Of a stretch of DNA of 64,000 nucleotides, positions 27,814-34,630 are shown in pieces. Every line of letters begins with the position of its first letter. Within the stretch, counting starts at the first letter, position 1. Under the pieces are notes generated by a model. It was not told where the DNA came from and ran no database searches. It saw only the letters and a list, made by a program, of their open reading frames with translations. The position numbers and the translations under genes are program-made. Source of the stretch: JAHEDH01 sp963753285 (GTDB taxonomy: Bacteria; Actinomycetota; Acidimicrobiia; Spongiisociales; ZC4RG35); assembly GCA_963753285.1 (NCBI GenBank), contig CAVWBT010000003.1:124001-188000 (forward strand), given 5' to 3'.

Positions 27814-28682
27814 GATGTCTGGTTCCTTTCACCTGGGTTGATCTGTCGACCGTCCTTCTCCAACGCCCCCGGACCGGACGGGCTGAGCTGTGCCGTGATG
27901 CCGCCGTCCACGTAGATGATCTGGCCCGTGACGTAACTCGACTCGGACGAGGCGAGGAACGCCACCATCGCGGCGATGTCCTCGACGGTCCCCGACCGCC
28001 GAAGCGGGATCCGTGACTCGGTGATCCGTCGCTCTGCTTCGTCGACGGGACGGTCTCCCTTGAAGGTCACGCCGGGTCCGATTGCGTTGACCCGGATCCC
28101 GTACTCGCCGAGATCGACCGCCATCGCCAGGGTCATCGCGTTGATCGCACCCTTGGTCACGTCGTAGGGAAGACCTCGATGATGGGCTCGGAGGGCACCG
28201 ACGGAGGAGATGTGGACGATGCTCCCCCCGGCGTGGTCCCGCATGATCGCCGCCGCTCGTTGTGAACAGAGGTACGGGCTCCGCACGTTGACGGCGAGCT
28301 GCGCGTCCAGGACGTCGGTGTGTTCGTCGAGGAGCCGACGTCGGCGCAGGTCCGCGGCGTTGTTGACCAGAAGATCGACAGTCCCGAACCGCTCGACCGT
28401 CTCTGTGAAGAGCCGGTCGATCACCGTCGCCTCACCGAGATCGCCGACGAATGGATGGGCCTGAGCCCCCGCTTCGCGGAACGCATCGACGGTTACGTTC
28501 AAGGCATCGCCGTCGACATCCGCCGCCACGACCGCCATCCCCTCGGCCACCAGCCGCGACGCGACCCCTCGACCGATTCCCTTGGCTGCCCCCGTGATGA
28601 CGGCGACCCCGCCGGTCAGCTCGGGATAGCGGCCCGTACCGGGGCGTGGAGTGTTCGAGGCTACGTCTCCGTGTCGGGTCAT
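27810..28682 (-). CDS. Short-chain dehydrogenase, sugar (glucose) dehydrogenase candidate
   Basis: 290 residues. TGAAKGIGRGVA (NAD(P) binding), NNAAD, catalytic Ser in HISSVG, Tyr-x-x-x-Lys in YDVTKGA and the C-terminal SYVTGQIIYVDGG are complete. Its length and motifs resemble glucose-1-dehydrogenase and sugar-acid SDRs. In this operon, directly before a lactonase and after a sugar-acid dehydratase, oxidation of glucose (or another sugar) to its lactone is the most economical role; this is inference. The start overlaps the ManD-like gene's stop (ATGA). Confidence 0.85.
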   Translation of the reverse strand: MTRHGDVASNTPRPGTGRYPELTGGVAVITGAAKGIGRGVASRLVAEGMAVVAADVDGDALNVTVDAFREAGAQAHPFVGDLGEATVIDRLFTETVERFGTVDLLVNNAADLRRRRLLDEHTDVLDAQLAVNVRSPYLCSQRAAAIMRDHAGGSIVHISSVGALRAHHRGLPYDVTKGAINAMTLAMAVDLGEYGIRVNAIGPGVTFKGDRPVDEAERRITESRIPLRRSGTVEDIAAMVAFLASSESSYVTGQIIYVDGGITAQLSPSGPGALEKDGRQINPGERNQTS

Positions 28683-29887
28683 GGGCGGGCGGCGCTGCCG
28701 TCTGGGCGTCGTGTCTGGGTCCACTGCTCGACGATGTCGTCGCACGGGTGCTCGGCGGCGAGCTTCTCGTCGATGTCGATGCCCAGGCCGGGACCGTCGT
28801 TCGGATACAGGTACCCGTCACGGACCTCGGGGAGGCCGGGGAACATCTCGTACTCGAGCTCCGAGGGCTGATACCACTCCTGGATGCCGAAGTTCGGCGC
28901 CCAGACGTCGAGATGGAGGTTGGCGGCATGGCCGACGGGTGACGTGTCACCGGGCCCGTGCCACGCCGTGCGAACGCCGAAGGTCTGGGCGAGGATCGCG
29001 GCGTTCCTCGCAGGCGTGATACCGCCGATCTGGCTGATGTGCATGCGAATGAAGTCGATCAGCCGGTCGGTTACCAGTGTGCGCCATTCATGTGGGTTGT
29101 TGAACAGCTCACCCATGGCGAGCGGCGTCGCGCACTGGTTGCGGATCGTCTCGAACCACTCGATGTCCTCGGGAGCGAGGAGGTCCTCGAGGAAGAACAG
29201 CCGGTACTGCTCGACGTCCTTTGCGAACTGGACCGCGTCGATCGGATGGAGCCGCTCGTGCACGTCGTGCAGCAGTTCGACATCGTCTCCCATCCGCTCG
29301 CGGACGTGCTCGATCATGGTGAGCATCGCCCGCCCATAGGAGCGAGGGTCGAAGTAGTTCCCGGGAAGAGCGCCCTCGGGTGTGTGCATGTCCGAGGCGG
29401 CGCCGCCGTATCCACCCATCTGCACGCGGATGTGCCGGAAGCCTTGCTGATGGAGTTGCTCGGCGCGATCGGCGGTCTCCTCCTTGCTGTTGCCGTTGGC
29501 ATGGACGTAGACGGCAGCAGCTTCGCGACTCTTGCCACCGAGGAGCTGATACACGGGCATCCCGGCTCGCTTGCCCTTGATGTCCCAGAGCGCCTGGTCG
29601 ACACCGGAGATGGCGTTGTTCAGTACCGGGCCATTACGCCAGTACCCGTGCACCATCGACATCTGCCAGGTCTCTTCGATGCGGTCCACGTCGCGTCCGA
29701 GCAGGAACGGCTTCAGATGCCGTTCGATCGCCGCCTCTACTGCGAACACCCGCTGGGTGAACGTGGCACATCCGACCCCGTACAAGCCGGGTTCCGACGT
29801 GAGAACCTTGACCACGACCAGCCGCGACGAACCCGGCTGGGTCAGTATCGGTTGAACGTCCTCGATCGTGACGCGTGACAGCCCCAT
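28679..29887 (-). CDS. Enolase-superfamily sugar-acid dehydratase, ManD (mannonate/gluconate dehydratase) type
   Basis: 402 residues, standard for ManD. Metal ligands and catalytic residues are visible: DVHERLHP (Asp ligand and catalytic His), FLEDLLAPED, GELFNNPHEW, HISQIGGIT and TAWHGPGDTSPVGHAAN with the family's His. ManD members dehydrate D-mannonate, and a low-activity branch D-gluconate, both to 2-keto-3-deoxygluconate. KDG kinase and KDPG aldolase downstream fit this product. Whether mannonate or gluconate is the substrate is open; the SDR plus lactonase pair favours gluconate, but ManD function cannot be settled by sequence reading. Confidence 0.87.
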   Translation of the reverse strand: MGLSRVTIEDVQPILTQPGSSRLVVVKVLTSEPGLYGVGCATFTQRVFAVEAAIERHLKPFLLGRDVDRIEETWQMSMVHGYWRNGPVLNNAISGVDQALWDIKGKRAGMPVYQLLGGKSREAAAVYVHANGNSKEETADRAEQLHQQGFRHIRVQMGGYGGAASDMHTPEGALPGNYFDPRSYGRAMLTMIEHVRERMGDDVELLHDVHERLHPIDAVQFAKDVEQYRLFFLEDLLAPEDIEWFETIRNQCATPLAMGELFNNPHEWRTLVTDRLIDFIRMHISQIGGITPARNAAILAQTFGVRTAWHGPGDTSPVGHAANLHLDVWAPNFGIQEWYQPSELEYEMFPGLPEVRDGYLYPNDGPGLGIDIDEKLAAEHPCDDIVEQWTQTRRPDGSAARP

Positions 29888-29911
29888 CAGTCCCGCGCCA
29901 CGAGGGTCGGC

Positions 29912-30805
29912 CTAACCCTTGACGGCACCGGCGGTCAGGCCGCCGATGATGTACCGCTGCAGGAACATGAACAGGATGAGGATCGGCAACATCAGCATGA
30001 GGACGGCTGCTGCGATCCCCGGCCAGTTGCTTCCGTACACACCTTCGAACACGATCAGACCACGCGTGATCGGGAAGTAGTCCTCGTTCGTCAGGTAGAT
30101 CGTGGGAAGGATCAGCTCGTTCCAGATGCCGATGGCATGCAACACCGTGACGGTCGCAACAGCAGGCCGGATGAGAGGGAAGATGATCCTGGTGACGAAC
30201 GTGATGTACCCGGCGCCGTCGACCGCAGCCGACTCGTCGAGCTCCTTCGGGATGGACTTGATGTAGTTCACCAGGATGATCATGCCGATCGGGTTGATCA
30301 GGAAGAGCAGGATGAATCCGATTCGGGTGTTGTAGAGACCCATGTTGAGGATCAACTGGAACTGCGGGATCAGCGCCGGTGGCAGGAACAACGCCACCAC
30401 ATACATGGTGAGGATCGCCCCGCTGCCCTTGAAGTAGCCGCGGGCGATGGGAAACGCCACGAACAACGACGTGAGGATGAAGATGATCGTGGCGCTTGCG
30501 GTGTAGATCGCCGAGTTCGTCATGTACTGCGGGAAGTTGGCGAGTTCCCAGGCCTCGGTGAAGTTCGCGAGGCTCGGTTCGGTCGCCACGCCGGCGGGGT
30601 CCCTCAAGTAGTCGGTGAACGACTTGAGCGACGTATTGATCAACATGTACAGCGGCCAGATGTAGAAGATCGAGAAGATCGAAAGCACCAGATACGAGAG
30701 TGCCTTCAGCTGGCGGGAGCGCACGGTGATGCTCTTCGGCTCGGCGAGCGCGCGGGGGGCGTCAGGGTTGAGGTCTTCAGACATCCGAGTGTGTTGGCTC
30801 GTCAT
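29912..30805 (-). CDS. Sugar ABC transporter permease, MalG type
   Basis: 297 residues with six membrane segments. The EAA loop, DESAAVDGAGYITFVTRIIFPLIRP, which contacts the ATPase, lies at about residues 190-214. N-terminal 25 residues are polar, as is usual. The ATG at 30805 overlaps the partner permease's stop (ATGA). With the MalF-type partner and the lipoprotein it forms an oligosaccharide importer, probably for laminari-oligosaccharides or glucose oligomers given the neighbours. Confidence 0.9.
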   Translation of the reverse strand: MTSQHTRMSEDLNPDAPRALAEPKSITVRSRQLKALSYLVLSIFSIFYIWPLYMLINTSLKSFTDYLRDPAGVATEPSLANFTEAWELANFPQYMTNSAIYTASATIIFILTSLFVAFPIARGYFKGSGAILTMYVVALFLPPALIPQFQLILNMGLYNTRIGFILLFLINPIGMIILVNYIKSIPKELDESAAVDGAGYITFVTRIIFPLIRPAVATVTVLHAIGIWNELILPTIYLTNEDYFPITRGLIVFEGVYGSNWPGIAAAVLMLMLPILILFMFLQRYIIGGLTAGAVKG

Positions 30806-31740
30806 CCCATGTACCTCTCTTCTCTCCAACTGACGTACCTGTTGGCCACGAACCCGATCACCAGAACCAGCAAGAACAGCACGATGGATGCGGCGGCCGC
30901 GAAGCCCTGGCGGAACGATGGTGAGTCACCTTGGCCGAACCCTTCTGCGAACACGAGGTACCCGAGCACCTGCGTGCCGGGCTTGTAGCCGAGGAGCACG
31001 AGGAACAGCTGCCACGCCTGGAGGGATCCGACGATGTTCAAGAGGAAGTTGGTGTTGATGGCCGGTGTGAGCTGGGGCCAGGTGATACTTCGGAACAGCT
31101 CCCAGCCGCCTGCGCCGTCTATTCGTGCCGCCTCGTAGAGGTCGGTGTTGATGGTCTGCATGCCGGCCAGGAAGATGACCATGGTGACACCCACGTTGGC
31201 CCAGATCTGGACGACGATCACCCAGTTGAACGCCGGTCCGGGGAGTCCCCCGAGGAACTCCGACTGGAGGCCGAACCACTCGAAGATGGTGGCCATCGGA
31301 CCGCCCCGGGGCTGGAGGAAGAGCTTCCACATGAGGCCCTGGATGACGACACCGAGGATCACGGGAATGAAGAAGAGCGTGCGGAAGAAGGTGCGACCGC
31401 GGAGTTTCTGGTTGAGGAGCAAGGCCAGGATCAGGCCGAGCGTGAACTGGATGAAGGTGACGAGAACGGAGAACCGAAGCGTACGCAGCGTGGCGTCGAT
31501 GTTGTCCCTGGACACCGCTCCTTGGAAGAGGAACTCGTCGTAATTGTCGAGACCGACCCAGTTGACCGGCGCACCGCGGAGTCCGCTGGCGTCGGTGAAC
31601 GAGTAGACGGTGGTTGCGAGTGAGGGGCCGAGGGCGATCAGGATGTACAGGAACACGCCGGGGACGAGGAGCATGATCGGCGCGTACTTCTTCCATCCAC
31701 CGGTACTTCCGAACAAGTAGTTCTTGTTCATGATCGCCAT
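30802..31740 (-). CDS. Sugar ABC transporter permease, MalF type
   Basis: 312 residues, six membrane segments, with EAA loop YEAARIDGAGGWELFRSITWPQLTP (in part) near residues 210-230. The start ATG at 31740 is followed by another at 31731. It lies 113 bases downstream of the binding-protein gene; that gap holds a long hairpin. No ATPase gene accompanies the permeases, so a shared MsiK-like ATPase encoded elsewhere is expected, as in other actinobacterial sugar importers. Confidence 0.9.
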   Translation of the reverse strand: MAIMNKNYLFGSTGGWKKYAPIMLLVPGVFLYILIALGPSLATTVYSFTDASGLRGAPVNWVGLDNYDEFLFQGAVSRDNIDATLRTLRFSVLVTFIQFTLGLILALLLNQKLRGRTFFRTLFFIPVILGVVIQGLMWKLFLQPRGGPMATIFEWFGLQSEFLGGLPGPAFNWVIVVQIWANVGVTMVIFLAGMQTINTDLYEAARIDGAGGWELFRSITWPQLTPAINTNFLLNIVGSLQAWQLFLVLLGYKPGTQVLGYLVFAEGFGQGDSPSFRQGFAAAASIVLFLLVLVIGFVANRYVSWREERYMG

Positions 31741-31775
31741 GAGCGCCTCGTCCTCCGTTCCGTTCGGTTTCTCGA

Positions 31776-31810
31776 GAGCGGATCCTCGTCGCTGGGACGA
31801 GGATCCGCTC
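31776..31810 (-). terminator. Perfect 15-bp hairpin between binding-protein and permease genes
   Basis: Arms 31776-31790 and 31796-31810 are exact inverted repeats of 15 bases around a 5-base loop. A second, weaker hairpin (GCGGGT 31818-31823, ACCCGC 31833-31838) with an A-rich loop on the transcript lies just before it. There is no T-run after the strong hairpin in the leftward direction. Such a hairpin after the binding-protein gene is a known way to stabilise that transcript or partly stop it, giving more binding protein than permease. Confidence 0.7.
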
Positions 31811-31853
31811 CCAATATGCGGGTTTTTTTCCTACCCGCCGAGGATATTCCTAG

Positions 31854-33263
31854 CTATCCGCCGAGGCCGGCTTCGAGGTCGGCCTGTGCTGCATCAGCGA
31901 GTGACTGAGCATCTTCGAACTCGTTGAACGGAGCGAACCACGCTGCCCCCTGCCAGGCGTTGGCCCACTGGCCGGCGCCGGTCGGTGCGACCCAGATCTG
32001 CTCGAACGCGTTCCGGTAGTTGGCCAGCAGCGGTGACACTGCCTCGCCGATCGTGCTCTCCAGCACCGCCGTAGGCTGCGTCGGGATGAAGCCCGTCGCA
32101 TCGATGAACGCCTGGTAGTTGTCCGGGTCGGACAGGGCTGCCAGATACGCCTTGGCCAGGTCGGCATGTGGCGTGTCCTGGGCGATCAGGAAGCTCAGGT
32201 CGTACTTGCCGAACAGGTACTGGTTGTCGGCGGGATCATCGCTACCCGGGAACGGGATGTACGTCCAGTCGAACTCGGGCTCGAACCCGTCGAGGTTGGC
32301 GCCCTGCCACGATCCGGTGGGCAGGAAGGCCACGTCGCCGGCTGCGTAGCGGGCGGTCGCCTCGTCGTGGCCGAGACCGGTCACGCCGGGCTCGAGCATC
32401 TCGGTGGCGTAGACCTGGAACTTCTCGATGAGCGCCAGGGCCTCGCCTTCGTTCCACTTGATGTCGCCGGTCCACAGACCCTCGGAGAGGGCTGCCTGAT
32501 CGGGGAACTCTGCACCGAGCAGACCGTAGGAGCCCACGAAGATCGGCCAGGTGTCGCCGCCACCCTGCGTCATGCAGGCAAAGCCGGCGCCTGTGAGGGT
32601 GTCACACGCTGCGACCAGTTCACTCCAGGTGGTCGGGATGTCCAAGCCGACCTCGGCGAGCAGGGTCTCGTTGACGAACATGCCGCCCAGAGCGTTTCGA
32701 CCCATGTTGATGCCGTAGACCTTGCCGTCGAACGAGACTGCGTCACGGACGGTCGCCTCGTCGAAGTTCTGGATGAACGGCTCGTCGGTGAGGTCCATGA
32801 GGAGGTTCGCCTCGATCAGCTGCTGCCAAGCTGGCTTGTCGACGCCGGTCATGTACGGCTGGATGGCGTTGGAGAATCCGGCGCACGGTGCCACGCAATA
32901 GTCGATCACATCGACGTCGTTGGCCGAGAGTCGGGTCTGAATCGAGGTCGCCATGTCACCGGGGGCGACGATGGACATGTCCACGGTCACACCAGGATTG
33001 GCTGCCTCGAAGTCGGCGTTGAATGCTTCCATGTACTCGGTGAACGCAGGGTTCTGGTGAATGAGCACCCGCAGGGTGACCTCTTCGCCGCTTCCGCCTG
33101 CCGTGGTCGCCGGGCTGTCGTCGCCCGCCGCCGTTGTCGCCGGGCTGTCGTCGCCCGCCGCCGTTGTCTCAGTGGCTCCGTCGTCGTCGCCGCCTCCGCA
33201 CGCTGCAACAACAAGTGCGAAGACCACGAGAAGCGTCATCCACAAGCTTCTCTTGCTTGTCAC
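31854..33263 (-). CDS. Sugar ABC transporter substrate-binding lipoprotein
   Basis: 469 residues. Lipoprotein signal ending VVAAC, then an Asp/Thr/Ala-rich linker containing a 10-residue unit (AAGDDSPATT) repeated twice, then a MalE-like (family 1) binding domain: VTLRVLIHQNPAFTEYMEAF, LPTGSWQGANL, and FGKYDLSFLI. The GTG at 33263 has GGAGGAGG at perfect distance; the longer frame from 33302 lacks this. First gene of the nine-gene glucan operon, transcribed from a promoter overlapped by LacI-type operators. The ligand is inferred to be a beta-glucan oligosaccharide. Confidence 0.92.
   Translation of the reverse strand: MTSKRSLWMTLLVVFALVVAACGGGDDDGATETTAAGDDSPATTAAGDDSPATTAGGSGEEVTLRVLIHQNPAFTEYMEAFNADFEAANPGVTVDMSIVAPGDMATSIQTRLSANDVDVIDYCVAPCAGFSNAIQPYMTGVDKPAWQQLIEANLLMDLTDEPFIQNFDEATVRDAVSFDGKVYGINMGRNALGGMFVNETLLAEVGLDIPTTWSELVAACDTLTGAGFACMTQGGGDTWPIFVGSYGLLGAEFPDQAALSEGLWTGDIKWNEGEALALIEKFQVYATEMLEPGVTGLGHDEATARYAAGDVAFLPTGSWQGANLDGFEPEFDWTYIPFPGSDDPADNQYLFGKYDLSFLIAQDTPHADLAKAYLAALSDPDNYQAFIDATGFIPTQPTAVLESTIGEAVSPLLANYRNAFEQIWVAPTGAGQWANAWQGAAWFAPFNEFEDAQSLADAAQADLEAGLGG
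33108..33167. repeat. Two exact tandem copies of a 30-bp unit in the binding-protein linker
   Basis: Copies at 33108-33137 and 33138-33167 are identical and in frame, encoding the repeated AAGDDSPATT-type linker of the lipoprotein. Exact identity suggests recent duplication by slippage; linker length may vary between strains. Confidence 0.85.
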
Positions 33264-33349
33264 GATTGTTCCTCCTCCGTGGACGACGTGAGGATGTCTC
33301 ACGGTCGCCGTCGTTTCTCTCTGCTCGCCCGGGGGGTTCTGCTCCCGGT

Positions 33350-33361
33350 GAGAGCGCTCCC
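33350..33361. promoter_or_regulatory. LacI-type operator O1 (GAGAGCGCTCCC)
   Basis: Near-palindromic 12-mer around a central CG, matching the GAGCGCTC core of CebR-like operators. It lies downstream of the binding-protein promoter and 21 bases centre-to-centre from O2, two helical turns, so both can be bound on the same face. Confidence 0.75.
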
Positions 33362-33370
33362 GAACTGTGT

Positions 33371-33382
33371 GAGAGCGCTCCC
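33371..33382. promoter_or_regulatory. LacI-type operator O2 (GAGAGCGCTCCC)
   Basis: An identical 12-mer that begins one base after the -10 box of the leftward binding-protein promoter, covering the likely transcription start. Binding by the adjacent LacI regulator would block initiation. Confidence 0.8.
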
Positions 33383-33383
33383 A

Positions 33384-33413
33384 ACACTACATGCCAATCG
33401 GACGGCGAGTCAA
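33384..33413 (-). promoter_or_regulatory. Promoter of the leftward glucan import/catabolism operon
   Basis: On the minus strand, TTGACT (33413-33408) and TAGTGT (33389-33384) are separated by 18 bases, a good sigma-70-type pair. The -35 box is one arm of a palindrome shared with the rightward promoter. O2 lies directly downstream. Confidence 0.7.
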
Positions 33414-33417
33414 GGGG

Positions 33418-33446
33418 TTGACTGGTCATTTCTGCAGTTGTACGCT
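33418..33446 (+). promoter_or_regulatory. Promoter of the rightward lacI-GH16-GH3-phosphorylase operon
   Basis: TTGACT at 33418-33423 and TACGCT at 33441-33446 are separated by 17 bases. The -35 is back to back with that of the leftward promoter (agtcaaggggttgact, 33408-33423). O3 begins three bases after the -10, so the regulator gene is probably autoregulated. Confidence 0.65.
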
Positions 33447-33448
33447 CC

Positions 33449-33460
33449 GAGAGCGCTCCC
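33449..33460. promoter_or_regulatory. LacI-type operator O3 (GAGAGCGCTCCC)
   Basis: The third identical 12-mer, between the rightward promoter and the regulator's ATG at 33493. Placement just after the -10 mirrors O2 at the other promoter. Confidence 0.8.
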
Positions 33461-33492
33461 ATACGGCGAACGCATAGAAGCACGGCAGGATC

Positions 33493-34533
33493 ATGGCGGA
33501 GAACCTCACTCTGGAGGACATCGGAAGGATCGCGGGCGTCTCGCGCTCGACGGTGTCTCGCGTCATCAATGAGAAGTCGAACGTGAACCCTGCAGTGCGC
33601 GAACGCGTCCTGGCCGTCATCGAGCGAACCGGCTACTCCCCCAACGTCCTCGCCCGGTCGCTGGTCTCGGGCCGAACCGGCGTCATCGGACTCGTCATCC
33701 CCAGCAGGGTCCACAGCCTCTTCGAGGACCCCTACTTCGCCCGATTGATCCAGGGGATCAGCAGTGCGAGCAACAAGGCCGGAAACACGCTGTCGCTCTT
33801 CATCTTCCAGAACGAGGAGGAAGAGGCGGCGCTGTACCCGAGAGTCGTGAAGTCGGGTGTCCTCGACGGCCTGATCCTCACAGCCACCCGGATGGCGGAC
33901 CCCCTGCTCGCCCGCATGGCAGTCGGTGAGATTCCTCTCGTCGTCGTAGGACGTCCCGACGTCGACGGTGTCAGCTATGTCGATGCCGACAACCGAGGTG
34001 GTGCTGCGAGAGCCGCGACCCATCTAGCCGATCTCGGACATGAGCGGATCGGCCTGATCGGCGCCCCGACGACGACTACGGCCGGCCTTGACCGTTTGAG
34101 TGGATTCGTCGAAGGTTTGGCGCGACGCGACCTCGTGTTGCACCCCGATCTGCGGGTGGACGGCGACTACTCGGGCGAGAGCGGATACCGAGCGATGCAA
34201 CGGTTGATCCCCCATCGGCCCGACGCCGTCTTCGCTGCGAATGACTCGATGGCGGCCGGGGCCCTCCGCGCGCTTCACGAGGCAGGAATACGTGTCCCAG
34301 AAGATGTCGCGTTGATGGGCTTCGATGGCCTACCGGCCTCGGAGCGTGCAGTTCCACCGCTGACGACGATCCGTCAGCCGGTGACCGAAACCGGCGCTCG
34401 GGCCGTACAGATGCTCAACGAGCTGATCAACGGCGAGGCGCAGCGCCCGCACGTCGAGATCATGCCCGTCGAACTCGTCGTCCGAGGGTCGTGCGGAGCA
34501 GTGGTCCACGCGCTCACAGCGAGTTCCGTATGA
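33493..34533 (+). CDS. LacI-family transcriptional repressor of the glucan locus
   Basis: 346 residues. The helix-turn-helix (LTLEDIGRIAGVSRSTVSRVINEK, in part, about 5-28) and hinge helix region (SPNVLARSLVSGRTGVIGLV) are followed by a periplasmic-binding-like sensor domain. It faces the import operon across 229 bases containing three identical operators that fit a CebR-like regulator. Inducer is probably a beta-glucan oligosaccharide or glucose derivative; not visible in the sequence. First gene of the rightward operon; 97 bases separate it from the secreted GH16 gene. Confidence 0.92.
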   Translation: MAENLTLEDIGRIAGVSRSTVSRVINEKSNVNPAVRERVLAVIERTGYSPNVLARSLVSGRTGVIGLVIPSRVHSLFEDPYFARLIQGISSASNKAGNTLSLFIFQNEEEEAALYPRVVKSGVLDGLILTATRMADPLLARMAVGEIPLVVVGRPDVDGVSYVDADNRGGAARAATHLADLGHERIGLIGAPTTTTAGLDRLSGFVEGLARRDLVLHPDLRVDGDYSGESGYRAMQRLIPHRPDAVFAANDSMAAGALRALHEAGIRVPEDVALMGFDGLPASERAVPPLTTIRQPVTETGARAVQMLNELINGEAQRPHVEIMPVELVVRGSCGAVVHALTASSV

Positions 34534-34630
34534 CCTCGAGCATTCGTGCACCGCAACGTGCCGAGAAGACAACAGAAGTGACAAGGACGTCAAAGACCGA
34601 AGGCAAGTAAAGGGAGAGAGGGAGTACCCG

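Noticed and set aside
33108..33167. CRISPR-like repeat
   Set aside because: Only two units without spacers, inside a coding linker.
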